The notes beneath the pieces are model-generated. The model saw nothing but the letters and a program-made list of their open reading frames with translations. It made no database searches and was not told where the DNA came from. Shown here one piece after another: positions 7,248 through 16,114 of a stretch of DNA of 64,000 bases. Position 1 is the stretch's first letter; each line of letters starts with the position of its first letter. This DNA is from QALR01 sp900552255 (lineage in GTDB: Bacteria > Bacillota > Clostridia > Oscillospirales > CAG-272), in contig DBFVEH010000021.1 in NCBI GenBank assembly GCA_048526005.1, forward strand, positions 248,001-312,000, written 5' to 3'. The position numbers and the translations under genes were made by a program.

Positions 7248-10200
7248 ATGAATATCCTGCTTGACCGTATCCGGGAAAACCGGGAATACGGCGAAATTCG
7301 GAAGGCCTTGAAGTCGCGCGGGGACGCGGCGAGACGATATCCGTCGCTTGTGACGGGACTTTGCGAGGGGGCGCTCGACGCTTTCCTCGCCGCTTGTGTT
7401 TATGACGAGGAAAAGGGGATTCCGGCGCTTGTCTGCGCGCCGGACGAAAAAAGCGCCGCCCGCCTTTTCGGAACGCTTTCGGCCTTCGGACTGCGCGCCG
7501 CCCTTTATCCGGAACGGGATCCGGTGCTTTATAATATCGTTTCCTCTCATGAGCTGGAGCATGAGCGCATCGCGGTTCTGACGGATTTGCTCGAAGAAAA
7601 GCTGGATGTGGTGATAACGACGCCCAGCGCGGCGCTTTCCTTTACGATTCCGGAGGAGATCCTGCGCGGGGCGACGAAAACGCTTGCCGTCGGGGACTCT
7701 ATCGGCATGGAGGCGCTTGCCGCTTTTCTTGCGGAATCCGGCTATGTGCGCTCCGAGCTTGTCGACGGCAAGGGACAATTCAGCGTGCGCGGCGGTATCA
7801 TCGATATCTTTCCGCCGCATCTCGGAAATCCCGTGCGCATGGAGCTTTTCGGCGACGAAATCGATCAAATCGGCTATTTTGACGTCATGACGCAGCGCAA
7901 GACGGAGAATTTGTCGGAGGTCATGATCACCTGCGCGCGTGAGATTTTGATTTCCGAGGAAAAACGAAAGGGATTGTCCGAAAAAATCCGATCGGCAGCG
8001 GAAAAAGCGTCTTCACCGGAAATCAAGACCTCGCTCATGCACGAATATGAGGCGCTGATCTCCGGCGTCGAAATTTCATTTTCCGACAAATATATTTCCT
8101 ATATCTATCCGGAGAAAATCACGCTTCTCGACTATTTCGGACCGAACACCCTGACCTTTGCGGTCGAAAGTCCCGCGATTCTCGACAGACTTCGTGCGGA
8201 TGAAGCCCATATGCTGGAAACGACGGGCGAGCTTTTGAAGTCCGGACTTCTTCTTCCGAAATACAGTGAATTTTCGGCCGAAACTCCGGTTTTGCTCGCT
8301 TTTTTCGAGAGCCGGACGGCGCTGCTGCTCAACAATTTCGTCTCTCAGTATCCGGGCAAGCTTTCCGGCATGTATTCGTTTGCCGTGCGGCCGACGCCGT
8401 CTGTTTCCGGCGATTTTTCGCTGCTTTCGGAGGATATCGCCGCGTATTTGAGAAGTAAATATGCGGTGCTTCTGCTTTGTGAAAACGAGGCGGAGGCTTC
8501 GTCGATGAAAAATCTGCTCACGGAAAACGGGGTCGCGGCTCTCTATTCCGAAACGCCTGATACGAAGGCTCCTGCTCAGACGGTAACGGTCATGAGCTTT
8601 CCTCTCCACGGTTTCGAGCTGCCGGCGGAAAGGTTCGTCTGTATTTCGCTTACGGCGGGCGGAACCAAAACGGAGAAGGCGCGGCGCCGGCATGCGGCAA
8701 AAAACGCGAAATCCTCGTCTAAGACGAAAGAAAAGATCCTTTCCTATGCCGATCTTTCGGTCGGGGATTATGTCGTCCATGAGGTACACGGCATCGGCAT
8801 CTACAAAGGTCTTGAGAGTATCCGTGGTTATGACGGTGTTCGACGGGATCATATCAAGATCCAGTATTCCGGAACGGATGTCCTGTATGTCCCGTGCGAG
8901 CAGATCGATTCCGTTTCCAAATATATCGGCGCCGCCGCGGAAAGCGGCGGACTCAAGCTGTCAAGGCTTGGCGGCGCCGAATGGACGAAAACGAAGGCCC
9001 GCGTGAAAAGCGAAGTCAAAAGCATGGCCAAGGAGCTCATCGCGCTTTATGCGGAGCGCCTGCGCCGTCCGGGATTCGCCTTTTCGCCGGACGACGAGAT
9101 GCAGCGCGAATTTGAATCCGTGTTTGAATATGAGGAGACGGACGCGCAGCTCGTCGCCGCCGCCGACATTAAGCGGGATATGGAAAAGCCGGTTCCGATG
9201 GACCGTCTGCTTTGCGGGGACGTCGGCTTCGGCAAAACCGAGGTCGCACTGCGCGCGGCTTTCAAGGCGGTACTGAGCTCCAAGCAGGTGGCGATCTTGG
9301 TGCCGACGACGATTCTCGCGATGCAGCATTATGCGACGATTGCGGCGCGTATGCGCGGCTTTCCGGTAAAGGTTTCCTACGTGTCTCGCTTCAAATCGAC
9401 CGGAGAGCAGGACGCGACGCTGCGCGCGCTGCGCCGCGGAGACATCGATATCATCGTCGGAACGCACCGGCTTCTTTCATCGGATGTGGAATTTCATGAC
9501 CTTGGGCTTGTCATCATCGACGAGGAGCAGCGCTTCGGCGTCGCGCACAAGGAGAAGCTCAAACAGATCTCGAAAAACGTGGATGTCCTGACGCTGACGG
9601 CGACGCCGATCCCGCGGACGCTGAATATGGCGATGACCTCCATTCGGGACATGTCCGTGCTCGACGAGGCGCCGGGTGACCGGCTTCCCGTACAGACCTA
9701 TGTGCTGGAGCATGACGACGTCGTGATTTTTGAAGCGATCAGGCGCGAGCTTCACCGCGGCGGTCAAGTATTCTATCTGTATAATCGTGTGGAGACCATT
9801 CGCGAGAAAACGGCAAAAATCGCGCGCCAGTTCCCGGAGGCCTCCGTCCGATTCGCGCACGGACAGATGGAAAAGGGAGAGCTTGCCGATATTTGGCAGG
9901 CGCTTGTCGACGGGGAGATCGATATTCTCGTTTGTACGACGATCATCGAGACGGGCGTGGACGTTCCGAATGCCAATACCCTCATTATCGAGAACGCCGA
10001 CCGGATGGGACTTGCGCAGCTCCATCAGATCCGCGGGCGCGTCGGACGCTCCGCCCGCCGTGCGTATGCGTATTTCACCTATCCGCAGGGAAGGGTCCTG
10101 ACCGAGGTGTCCGCCAAGCGACTTCAGGCGATCCGCGATTTTACGGAGTTCGGATCGGGCTTCAAGATCGCGCTTCGCGACCTTGAGATCCGCGGCGCCG

Positions 10201-10763
10201 GCGACGTGCTCGGTTCGCGCCAGCACGGACACATGGAAAGCGTCGGCTACGATATGTATCTGAAGATTCTGAACGACGCGGTCCTGGAAGAAAAGGGCAT
10301 CGCGCCGAAGGAAAAAATCGAATGCGTCATCAATATCGGCAGGGATTCCTATATTCCGGAGACCTATATCCCCTCCGCGGCGCAGAGAATCGATATCTAC
10401 AAAAAAATCGCCGCGATCGAGAACGCGCAGGATGTGGACGATATCGCGGACGAGCTGCTCGACCGTTACGGAGACCTGCCGTCGTCGGTGGAAACGCTTT
10501 TATCGATTTCTCTTGTCCGCGCGATGGCCTGTGAATGTGGTTTTATCCAAATCGATCAGAAGCAGAACGACGTCGTCGTCTATCCCAAGGAACTCGATGT
10601 CCTCGCATGGTCCGAGATGGGCGGTATCTATCCCGGCCGTATCGTTATGAGACCGACGGATAAGCCGCATGTGCTGTGCAAAGGACGGCGCGGCGAGCCT
10701 GTCTTTGCGTTTCTCGACGGTTTGTTAAAAAATTATATACAAATAAAATCAAAAAAAGTATAG
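7248..10763 (+). CDS. mfd: Transcription-repair coupling factor
   Basis: The 1171-residue ATP-dependent translocase removes RNA polymerase stalled at lesions and recruits UvrA. It has an N-terminal UvrB-like region, an RNA polymerase interaction domain around residue 505 (VGDYVVHEVHGIGIYKG), Walker A GDVGFGKTE near 656, a DEEQRFG box near 757, and the TRG/helicase motifs HQIRGRVGRSARRAYAYF and RQHGHMESVGYDMY. The length is normal. The start at 7248 has a GGGAGG unusually far (15 bases) upstream. It lies downstream of pth, the same pth-mfd order seen in many Bacillota. Confidence 0.97.
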   Translation: MNILLDRIRENREYGEIRKALKSRGDAARRYPSLVTGLCEGALDAFLAACVYDEEKGIPALVCAPDEKSAARLFGTLSAFGLRAALYPERDPVLYNIVSSHELEHERIAVLTDLLEEKLDVVITTPSAALSFTIPEEILRGATKTLAVGDSIGMEALAAFLAESGYVRSELVDGKGQFSVRGGIIDIFPPHLGNPVRMELFGDEIDQIGYFDVMTQRKTENLSEVMITCAREILISEEKRKGLSEKIRSAAEKASSPEIKTSLMHEYEALISGVEISFSDKYISYIYPEKITLLDYFGPNTLTFAVESPAILDRLRADEAHMLETTGELLKSGLLLPKYSEFSAETPVLLAFFESRTALLLNNFVSQYPGKLSGMYSFAVRPTPSVSGDFSLLSEDIAAYLRSKYAVLLLCENEAEASSMKNLLTENGVAALYSETPDTKAPAQTVTVMSFPLHGFELPAERFVCISLTAGGTKTEKARRRHAAKNAKSSSKTKEKILSYADLSVGDYVVHEVHGIGIYKGLESIRGYDGVRRDHIKIQYSGTDVLYVPCEQIDSVSKYIGAAAESGGLKLSRLGGAEWTKTKARVKSEVKSMAKELIALYAERLRRPGFAFSPDDEMQREFESVFEYEETDAQLVAAADIKRDMEKPVPMDRLLCGDVGFGKTEVALRAAFKAVLSSKQVAILVPTTILAMQHYATIAARMRGFPVKVSYVSRFKSTGEQDATLRALRRGDIDIIVGTHRLLSSDVEFHDLGLVIIDEEQRFGVAHKEKLKQISKNVDVLTLTATPIPRTLNMAMTSIRDMSVLDEAPGDRLPVQTYVLEHDDVVIFEAIRRELHRGGQVFYLYNRVETIREKTAKIARQFPEASVRFAHGQMEKGELADIWQALVDGEIDILVCTTIIETGVDVPNANTLIIENADRMGLAQLHQIRGRVGRSARRAYAYFTYPQGRVLTEVSAKRLQAIRDFTEFGSGFKIALRDLEIRGAGDVLGSRQHGHMESVGYDMYLKILNDAVLEEKGIAPKEKIECVINIGRDSYIPETYIPSAAQRIDIYKKIAAIENAQDVDDIADELLDRYGDLPSSVETLLSISLVRAMACECGFIQIDQKQNDVVVYPKELDVLAWSEMGGIYPGRIVMRPTDKPHVLCKGRRGEPVFAFLDGLLKNYIQIKSKKV

Positions 10764-10783
10764 ATTTTTTCCGTATTGCATTG

Positions 10784-10822
10784 TATAATATAAAAAGTAA
10801 AAATCGGCTTCCGCCGGTTTTT
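10784..10822 (+). terminator. -10-like TATAAT followed at once by a small terminator hairpin
   Basis: TATAAT lies at 10784-10789 with a poor -35. Immediately after it come the arms AAAATCGGC (10801-10809) and GCCGGTTTT (one G-T pair), with a 4-base TTCC loop and a T run. It probably ends mfd transcription. If the TATAAT is used, the hairpin would form at the very 5' end of the message for the lipoprotein at 10854. Confidence 0.5.
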
Positions 10823-10853
10823 GGCACAGATGAACATTTTAAGGAGAATGAAC

Positions 10854-12056
10854 ATGAAAAAAGGAAGTTTGATTTTAAGGCTTTTGGCCGCCGCGCTTGT
10901 CGCATGTCTGATCATATCGGCATTTGCGGCGTGCGGCTCCGCGAAAACGCTTATGTCGGTGACAAAGGACGGAAAGACATACACGATATCGACCGACGAG
11001 TTTTCTCTGCTGATGAAAATCAAAAAGCTTGATATCTGCTGCTCGATGCTTGTCACGAGATCGAGAGATACGGCGTCGTATTGGGCTACGACAACAGATG
11101 ACGGTGAAACCTACGAGGAATATTATAAAAACCTGATCCTCGAGCAGACAAAATCGATTTTGGTTGAAAAATACCTGTTTGATGTAAACGGCCTTTCCAT
11201 TTCCTCGGATAAGCTGGCGGGATATAAATCCAATATCAAGACGCAGAACACCTATTACGGCGGAAAGGGCGCTTATAAGCAGTATTTCGGCTATACCGCG
11301 GCGGATTATTATAATATATATATGATGATGGTCGCACGCTCTGAGGCGGTCGTGGATTTTCTTTTCGGAGAAAACGGCTCGCAGAAGCTGACCGCAGAGG
11401 ATCTGGAAACCTATTATAAGGAAAACTATGTCGGCTACCAGTTCATTATGCTGGATATGGAAAACAAGGTAAAGCTCGACGAAGAAGGGAACCGTATCAT
11501 CGCGAAGGAAGAGGATTCCGAAGGCAACGAGGTGGATTCCGATTCTTATGAGACGGAAGCGCTTACCGATGAAGAAAAGGAGACAAAGCAGACGCTTGTC
11601 CAAGCGATCCTGGATGAGCTGGCCGAGGGTGCATCCTTTGAGGACATGATCGCAAAGTATTCCGACGCATATTATTCCGTTGAATTCCCGGAGGGCATGT
11701 TTGTCTTGAAGGACGGCACGTTCCTCAGCACTACGATCACCGAGAAGATCAAAGATCTTGAAATCGGTGAATATACGGAAGAGGCGATCGAAAGCAACAA
11801 ATGTCAGTATATCGTCAAAAGAGTCGAGCTCAAGGATAAGGTCTATGAGGACGAAAAATATCTTGAACTGTTTGAGGAATATGAAGATACGGTTAAATAT
11901 GACAAATATGAAAACTATATAGAGACCTTTTTTGATGATATCACGGTAGATGAGGCGGTGGCCGCCGAATATACCGTTGCGGATACGTATCTTTCCAAAT
12001 ATGCGGATCTGTATTACCAGCAATGGTGGTCCAGCTATCTTTCCTCTTCTTCCTAA
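10854..12056 (+). CDS. PrsA/SurA-like lipoprotein foldase, divergent
   Basis: The 400-residue exported protein starts at ATG 10854, seven bases after AAGGAG. A lipoprotein signal peptide (MKKGSLILRLLAAALVACLI, then SAFAAC) places the lipidated Cys at about 31. The body follows the peptidyl-prolyl isomerase plan: a helical SurA-N-like region with aromatic repeats, then a segment (about 255-330) with ILDELAEGASFEDMIAKYSD and an EFPEGMFVLKDG stretch resembling a parvulin domain. The acidic C-terminal part ends YYQQWWSSYL. It is inferred to help fold secreted proteins outside the membrane. The parvulin active-site pattern is weak, so catalysis is uncertain. Confidence 0.7.
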   Translation: MKKGSLILRLLAAALVACLIISAFAACGSAKTLMSVTKDGKTYTISTDEFSLLMKIKKLDICCSMLVTRSRDTASYWATTTDDGETYEEYYKNLILEQTKSILVEKYLFDVNGLSISSDKLAGYKSNIKTQNTYYGGKGAYKQYFGYTAADYYNIYMMMVARSEAVVDFLFGENGSQKLTAEDLETYYKENYVGYQFIMLDMENKVKLDEEGNRIIAKEEDSEGNEVDSDSYETEALTDEEKETKQTLVQAILDELAEGASFEDMIAKYSDAYYSVEFPEGMFVLKDGTFLSTTITEKIKDLEIGEYTEEAIESNKCQYIVKRVELKDKVYEDEKYLELFEEYEDTVKYDKYENYIETFFDDITVDEAVAAEYTVADTYLSKYADLYYQQWWSSYLSSSS

Positions 12057-12063
12057 ATAGAAC

Positions 12064-12936
12064 GTGTTCGGTTTTGTAAAACCCTTTATTCCAAGCCTGC
12101 GCGTCGGGGAATACGAATTTTATAAAAGTGTATACTGCGGACTATGCCGTTCGATGAAAAAGCATACGGGCGGCATTTCCCGCGCGACACTGAGCTATGA
12201 CATGACTTTTTTTGCATTGGTGCGGCTTGCGCTTTCAGATGAGGATTATCTGATCAAAAAAAGCAGATGTGCCGCCCATCCGACGAAAAAGCGCCCCGTC
12301 ATGTGCGACAATGACGCGCTTACCTATTCGGCATATATCAGCGCGCTTCTCGTTTGGCATAAGCTCCGCGACACGCTGGCGGATGAGAGCGGCTTCAAAA
12401 GGCTCGGCGCGATGACGGCGCTGCCGTGTGCCGCCGGAATGAAGCGGAGCTCCGCACGTGCCGGCGAGGATGCCGCGGAAATCATTGCAAAGGCGATGGA
12501 GGAGCTTGCGGCTTTGGAAAGGGAGCACTGTCCGACGCCGGATATGCCGGCGGATGTCTTCGGGAAGATGTTAGGCGCGCTTTTGTCCCGTGGCTTTGAC
12601 CGGGATGAGGCGGTCATCGCTTATGAAATCGGTCTGCATACCGGAAGATGGGTATATCTTGCGGATGCGGTATGCGATTATGACGACGACCGGAAAAGCG
12701 GCTCCTACAATCCGTTCCTCTATGCGTTTTCAGACGAAGCGCAGATGCGGGAATTCAAGAAAGACTCCCTGCGCGGTGTGATGTCCTTGGAGACAGATGC
12801 GATCGCAAGAGCGGTCGATCTTATTGAATTCGGCGATCGGATGCCGCTTCGGAGCTGCATCCAAAATATTATATATGACGGCATGGAAAGCGCGCTTTTC
12901 ATGACTGTCGGAAAGGAGGAAACGTATGGCGAATGA
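12064..12936 (+). CDS. DUF5685-like protein, first gene of a chaperone-like trio
   Basis: The 290-residue protein starts at GTG 12064 (MFGFVKPFIPSLRVGEYEFY) with no clear ribosome site. An N-terminal YCGLCRSMKKH, a CAAHPTKKRPVMC stretch and two acidic motifs, HKLRDTLADE (about 100) and CDYDDDRKSGSYNPF (about 205-219), are typical of the uncharacterised DUF5685 family as recalled. The Cys/His and Asp clusters suggest metal binding; the aspartate-rich helix motifs superficially resemble isoprenoid synthase motifs, but that is speculation. The end overlaps the J-domain gene by 11 bases, implying coupled translation. Confidence 0.75.
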   Translation: MFGFVKPFIPSLRVGEYEFYKSVYCGLCRSMKKHTGGISRATLSYDMTFFALVRLALSDEDYLIKKSRCAAHPTKKRPVMCDNDALTYSAYISALLVWHKLRDTLADESGFKRLGAMTALPCAAGMKRSSARAGEDAAEIIAKAMEELAALEREHCPTPDMPADVFGKMLGALLSRGFDRDEAVIAYEIGLHTGRWVYLADAVCDYDDDRKSGSYNPFLYAFSDEAQMREFKKDSLRGVMSLETDAIARAVDLIEFGDRMPLRSCIQNIIYDGMESALFMTVGKEETYGE

Positions 12937-13525
12937 TCCTTATAAGGTGCTTGGTATCGATCGGAACGCGACCGATGAGGAAGTGAAGAAAGCCTATCGC
13001 GAGCTTGCGAGGAAATATCACCCGGACAATTACGCCAACACCCCTCTTTCCGATTTGGCCGGCGAAAAAATGAAGGAAATCAACGAGGCGTACGAGACGA
13101 TCCAAAAGATGCGGAAAAACGCTTCGGGAGGCAGTTCCTATTACGATGCGGACAGCGGAGCGGGATACAGCGCGGGCGGCTTCGGCGATATCCGCAGCTG
13201 CATTGCCCAGCAGAATTACTATGAGGCCGACATCAGACTCAATTCCGTTCCGGCGGGGGAGAGAAATGCCGAGTGGTACTATCTGAAAGGACTTGTGTTT
13301 GCCGCTCGCGGCTGGTATTTTGAGGCATCCAAGTATTTTGATGACGCCTGCCGGATGGATCCCTCGAACATGGAATACCGGACTGCCGCGGAAAACATCC
13401 GCAATCATACGTCGACGACACAGCGTAAGAGAGATGACGACGCGGTCTGCAACATATGCGGCGGACTTCTTTGCGCGGACTGCTGCTGCGAATGCTGCGG
13501 CGGCGATCTGATCCCCTGCTGCTGA
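12926..13525 (+). CDS. J-domain protein with TPR-like middle and cysteine-rich tail
   Basis: Residues 1-65 form a canonical J domain (YKVLGIDRNATDEEVKKAYR, with HPD at about 32-34), so it should stimulate an Hsp70 such as the DnaK encoded at 30.4 kb. Residues 85-155 look like paired helical TPR-type repeats (NAEWYYLKGLVFAARGWYFE). The last about 28 residues contain ten cysteines in CxxC and CC groups and end PCC; the zinc-binding and client domains of true DnaJ are absent. The start has AAAGGAGG. It is a specialised J-protein between a DUF5685-like gene and a membrane protein gene, so the three probably act together. Confidence 0.9.
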   Translation: MANDPYKVLGIDRNATDEEVKKAYRELARKYHPDNYANTPLSDLAGEKMKEINEAYETIQKMRKNASGGSSYYDADSGAGYSAGGFGDIRSCIAQQNYYEADIRLNSVPAGERNAEWYYLKGLVFAARGWYFEASKYFDDACRMDPSNMEYRTAAENIRNHTSTTQRKRDDDAVCNICGGLLCADCCCECCGGDLIPCC

Positions 13526-13526
13526 T

Positions 13527-14060
13527 ATGAAAAAGACAAAGAAAATAGCGGTTGCGGCAATTTTGGCGGCATTTGGTGTGGCAATCCTCTATCTTGGCGC
13601 ATTGATCGAGGTGCTCGATCTGTCCGTGGCGCTCCTCGCTTCCTTTTTGATCCTTTTCTGCATGGCGGAGCTTGGCAAATCCGTTTCACTGTCGGTTTAC
13701 CTTATCACCGCGCTGCTCTCGCTCTTGCTTTTGCCGAACAAATCCCCCGCGCTCTTATATGCTGCGATATTCGGTTATATGCCGATTACGAAGTTTCTGT
13801 TTGAGAGAACCTATCGCTGGCTTTCGTGGCTTTTGAAGCTTCTGCTCTTCAATGTGTCCGCGGTGCTTACCGGCTATTTCGGCTGGAAGCTGCTCGGCTT
13901 TACGATGGAAAACCGATTCGGACTGGACCCCATTTTTGTAGTGCTTATCTATCTTGTCTTGGCGAATGCCGCCTTTATTGTCTGCGATATTTTGTATTCG
14001 CGGCTGACAGCTCTTTATTTGAGAAAGTACCGGAACACAATCCGAAAATATCTGAAATAA
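13527..14060 (+). CDS. Small polytopic membrane protein, third gene of the trio
   Basis: The 177-residue protein starts one base after the J-protein stop. About five hydrophobic segments are visible (residues about 8-28, 33-48, 56-75, 100-120 and 135-158), with a basic C-terminus YLRKYRNTIRKYLK. The general look resembles small integral proteins of the ECF S-component or MreD kind, but no motif fixes a family. It could be the membrane anchor or channel of the trio. A hairpin with T run follows immediately. Confidence 0.75.
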   Translation: MKKTKKIAVAAILAAFGVAILYLGALIEVLDLSVALLASFLILFCMAELGKSVSLSVYLITALLSLLLLPNKSPALLYAAIFGYMPITKFLFERTYRWLSWLLKLLLFNVSAVLTGYFGWKLLGFTMENRFGLDPIFVVLIYLVLANAAFIVCDILYSRLTALYLRKYRNTIRKYLK

Positions 14061-14106
14061 AATCACTCTTTCCGACATATGAATGTTTGGGGAGAGTGAT
14101 TTTTTA
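14060..14106 (+). terminator. Terminator hairpin whose 3' arm contains the next gene's ribosome site
   Basis: The arms AAATCACTCT and AGAGTGATTT enclose an imperfect loop and are followed by TTTTT. The GGGGAGAG that lies about 10 bases before the ATG at 14106 is part of the 3' arm, so the structure both ends upstream transcription and can mask the downstream ribosome site. Confidence 0.75.
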
Positions 14107-14552
14107 TGATGAAAAGATTTCTGCTGATTTTGCTTGGATTTTCAGTTTTGCTTGTTTCCTGCGGGGCACCTGTGCAGGATAAGGGGGACGCCTATCAGAT
14201 TGTGGAGAAGCTCATAGCGCATTTTGAGCTTGCCGACGGTGTGCTATACAGCGATCGGGAGGACGCCGACTATTTCCTTTCAGATTCCATGCTCGATCGG
14301 ATGTTTTCCGAAGGCTATGGACTTCCGGAGTTTGAGTACGTCGTGTCCTATGCCGCCTATTTTTCGAGGCGATTTTCCGAGGGAGAGATCGTCGTTTTGA
14401 AACTGTGCGATAAATCCCACAGAGAAGAGCTCATGAAGCTGTGCCGGCGGCGTGCCGAGAAAAAGGAAAACGCCGTCGTATATGCCGACGGCGTATATGT
14501 ATATCTGATTTGTACCGATATCAACGATAAGATTTTGGCCTATATCAAATAA
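14106..14552 (+). CDS. Small lipoprotein, DUF4358-like
   Basis: The 148-residue protein begins MMKRFLLILLGFSVLLVSCG, a clear lipobox (LVSC). The remainder has the DUF4358 pattern as remembered: a middle YFSRRFSEGEIVVLKL, a charged helix HREELMKLCRRRAEKKENA, and a C-terminal YADGVYVYLICTD strand. It is extracytoplasmic and of unknown role. The last 8 bases overlap the convergent methyltransferase gene. Confidence 0.7.
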   Translation: MMKRFLLILLGFSVLLVSCGAPVQDKGDAYQIVEKLIAHFELADGVLYSDREDADYFLSDSMLDRMFSEGYGLPEFEYVVSYAAYFSRRFSEGEIVVLKLCDKSHREELMKLCRRRAEKKENAVVYADGVYVYLICTDINDKILAYIK

Positions 14553-15741
14553 CGGGCACTTTTCCGCAGAAGCGCCGCCTAAAATAGGATACAACATCAG
14601 TCTTGCCGCTAACGGCAAGCGGCGCGGGAAGAAAAGGCGCTGCTTCCAGCACGAGGTCGGCATCGGCCTTGGAATCGATGCGGATATAGAGAAAGCCATA
14701 TTCGTCCGCCATTTCCTCGGCGTTATCGAGGAAATCCTCATCTGCGGCGAGCGGGACGGGAAGATTTTCATGCGGAATCGGGAAAATCGCTTTGTTTGTC
14801 GATGCCAGAAAGCGTGTATCGATTTTATCGGGAGATAAAGAAATGGATTCCGCATCGAAATGGTCGATTGTGCCGCGCAGCGCGGCGATATGGCGGTCGT
14901 CGGTTCCGCAGCATCCTCCGAGAATGAAAACGCCGCTTTCCAGCATTTCACCTCCGAGCCGCGCGAATCGTTCGGCGGGCATATAGGATAACGTTCCGTT
15001 TTCATCCGGCGTGCCGGCATTCGGCTTGGCGATCAGCGGAATCCCGAGCGAGAGGGACATCGGGAAGAGCGGTTTTAAAAATTGCAGCATTTCCGCGGGA
15101 CCGCTCGAACAGTTGAGTCCGAAAGCGGCGATCCCGAGCTCGGAAAGCGTGACAAGACACGCCTCCGGCGTGTCGCCGGACATGGTTTTCCCGGATTTGG
15201 TGACGGTCATCGTCACAAAAATCGGTTTTGGAGAAATTTCTTTAATTCCGGTAACGGCGGCTCTGACACAGGCGAGATCCATATTGGTTTCGAGAAAAAA
15301 GAAATCGACAAAGGGCTCCAGCGCCGCGCCCTGCTCGGCATAGACGGAGACGAGCTCCTCGAAATCCGCATCGCCGACAGGGAAGAGGAAACGTCCGGTC
15401 GGAGAGATATCTCCGCCGACAAGACAGCGGCTTTTCGCTGTGTTTTTGGCAAGTCCGGCAAGCGACGTATTGAGACCGGCGGTTTGGTCTCCAAGCGCAT
15501 ACCGTTCCAGCACGGCGCGGTTTGCGCCGAAAGTCGGCGCGAGTACGGCATCTACACCGGCCGCGATATAGCGGTTTTGGAGCGAGACGACCGCTTCCGG
15601 ATGCTCAAGAATCCATGTCTCCGGGCATATGCCGGACGGCATGCCGGCCTTGAGCATTTCAGTTCCGGTGGCGCCGTCGAGCAGCATCGGCAGCCGAAAC
15701 GGAAAATTTGGATAAAGTGCATTTAAGTTGTTTTGTTTCAT
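14545..15741 (-). CDS. Homocysteine S-methyltransferase family protein with C-terminal extension
   Basis: Residues 1 to about 300 form the homocysteine-binding barrel of MetH/BHMT type: DGATGTEMLKAG, ETWILEHPEAV, ETNMDL, and the three zinc cysteines in GLNCSSGP and GGCCGTD. It transfers a methyl group to homocysteine, or the equivalent thiol or selenol. About 95 further residues follow (STNKAIFPIP onward). Their beta-alpha pattern resembles the beginning of a pterin-binding barrel but stops after one or two units, so the folate domain is absent. ATG 15741 has AGAAGGAT upstream. The methyl donor cannot be told from sequence. Confidence 0.85.
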   Translation of the reverse strand: MKQNNLNALYPNFPFRLPMLLDGATGTEMLKAGMPSGICPETWILEHPEAVVSLQNRYIAAGVDAVLAPTFGANRAVLERYALGDQTAGLNTSLAGLAKNTAKSRCLVGGDISPTGRFLFPVGDADFEELVSVYAEQGAALEPFVDFFFLETNMDLACVRAAVTGIKEISPKPIFVTMTVTKSGKTMSGDTPEACLVTLSELGIAAFGLNCSSGPAEMLQFLKPLFPMSLSLGIPLIAKPNAGTPDENGTLSYMPAERFARLGGEMLESGVFILGGCCGTDDRHIAALRGTIDHFDAESISLSPDKIDTRFLASTNKAIFPIPHENLPVPLAADEDFLDNAEEMADEYGFLYIRIDSKADADLVLEAAPFLPAPLAVSGKTDVVSYFRRRFCGKVPVI

Positions 15742-15856
15742 CGATAAATCCTTCTCGGCAAATTGACCTTCTTATTGAACTTTTAGCTGTGCAAATGCCG
15801 TTTTTTTAATGGTGTTATTTATGCTGTCCAACTGATTTTTTGTGTCTTATGATTAT

Positions 15857-15884
15857 ATTATATCAAAGCCGGCAAAGAAATCAA
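15857..15884 (-). promoter_or_regulatory. Promoter of the homocysteine methyltransferase gene
   Basis: Minus strand TTGATT (15879-15884), 16-base spacer, TATAAT (15857-15862). It leaves a leader of about 110 bases in which no SAM or cobalamin riboswitch could be recognised. Confidence 0.7.
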
Positions 15885-15974
15885 CTTTTTTGGTTACAAA
15901 ATCAAAAAGAAAATCAAATTTATCATCTTATCTGCAAATTTTCTAACACGCTGTTTTGATGACCTGTAAAATAT

Positions 15975-16015
15975 AAAAAAACAGTCGGAAACTGAGGTTT
16001 CCGGCTGTTTTTATT
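15975..16015. terminator. Strong hairpin between divergent promoters
   Basis: The arms AAAACAGTCGGAAAC and GTTTCCGGCTGTTTTT enclose TGAG, with T-rich sequence on the right. It lies in the intergenic region between two diverging genes, so neither gene ends here. It may close a short unannotated transcript. Confidence 0.7.
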
Positions 16016-16024
16016 CTGTGGGGA

Positions 16025-16053
16025 TTGCATTTCTTTTTTTCTGCTGATATAAT
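16025..16053 (+). promoter_or_regulatory. Promoter of manA
   Basis: TTGCAT (16025-16030), 17-base spacer, TATAAT (16048-16053), 61 bases before the manA start. Confidence 0.8.
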
Positions 16054-16114
16054 AAAGCATAACGTGTTTCTGCACATGCTGCAAGTGTTATTTTGAAAAT
16101 AAGGGGGAGAAGAT

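Noticed and set aside
15742..15850. Possible SAM or cobalamin riboswitch before the homocysteine methyltransferase gene
   Set aside because: None of the conserved core elements or a terminator pair could be found in the about 110-base leader.
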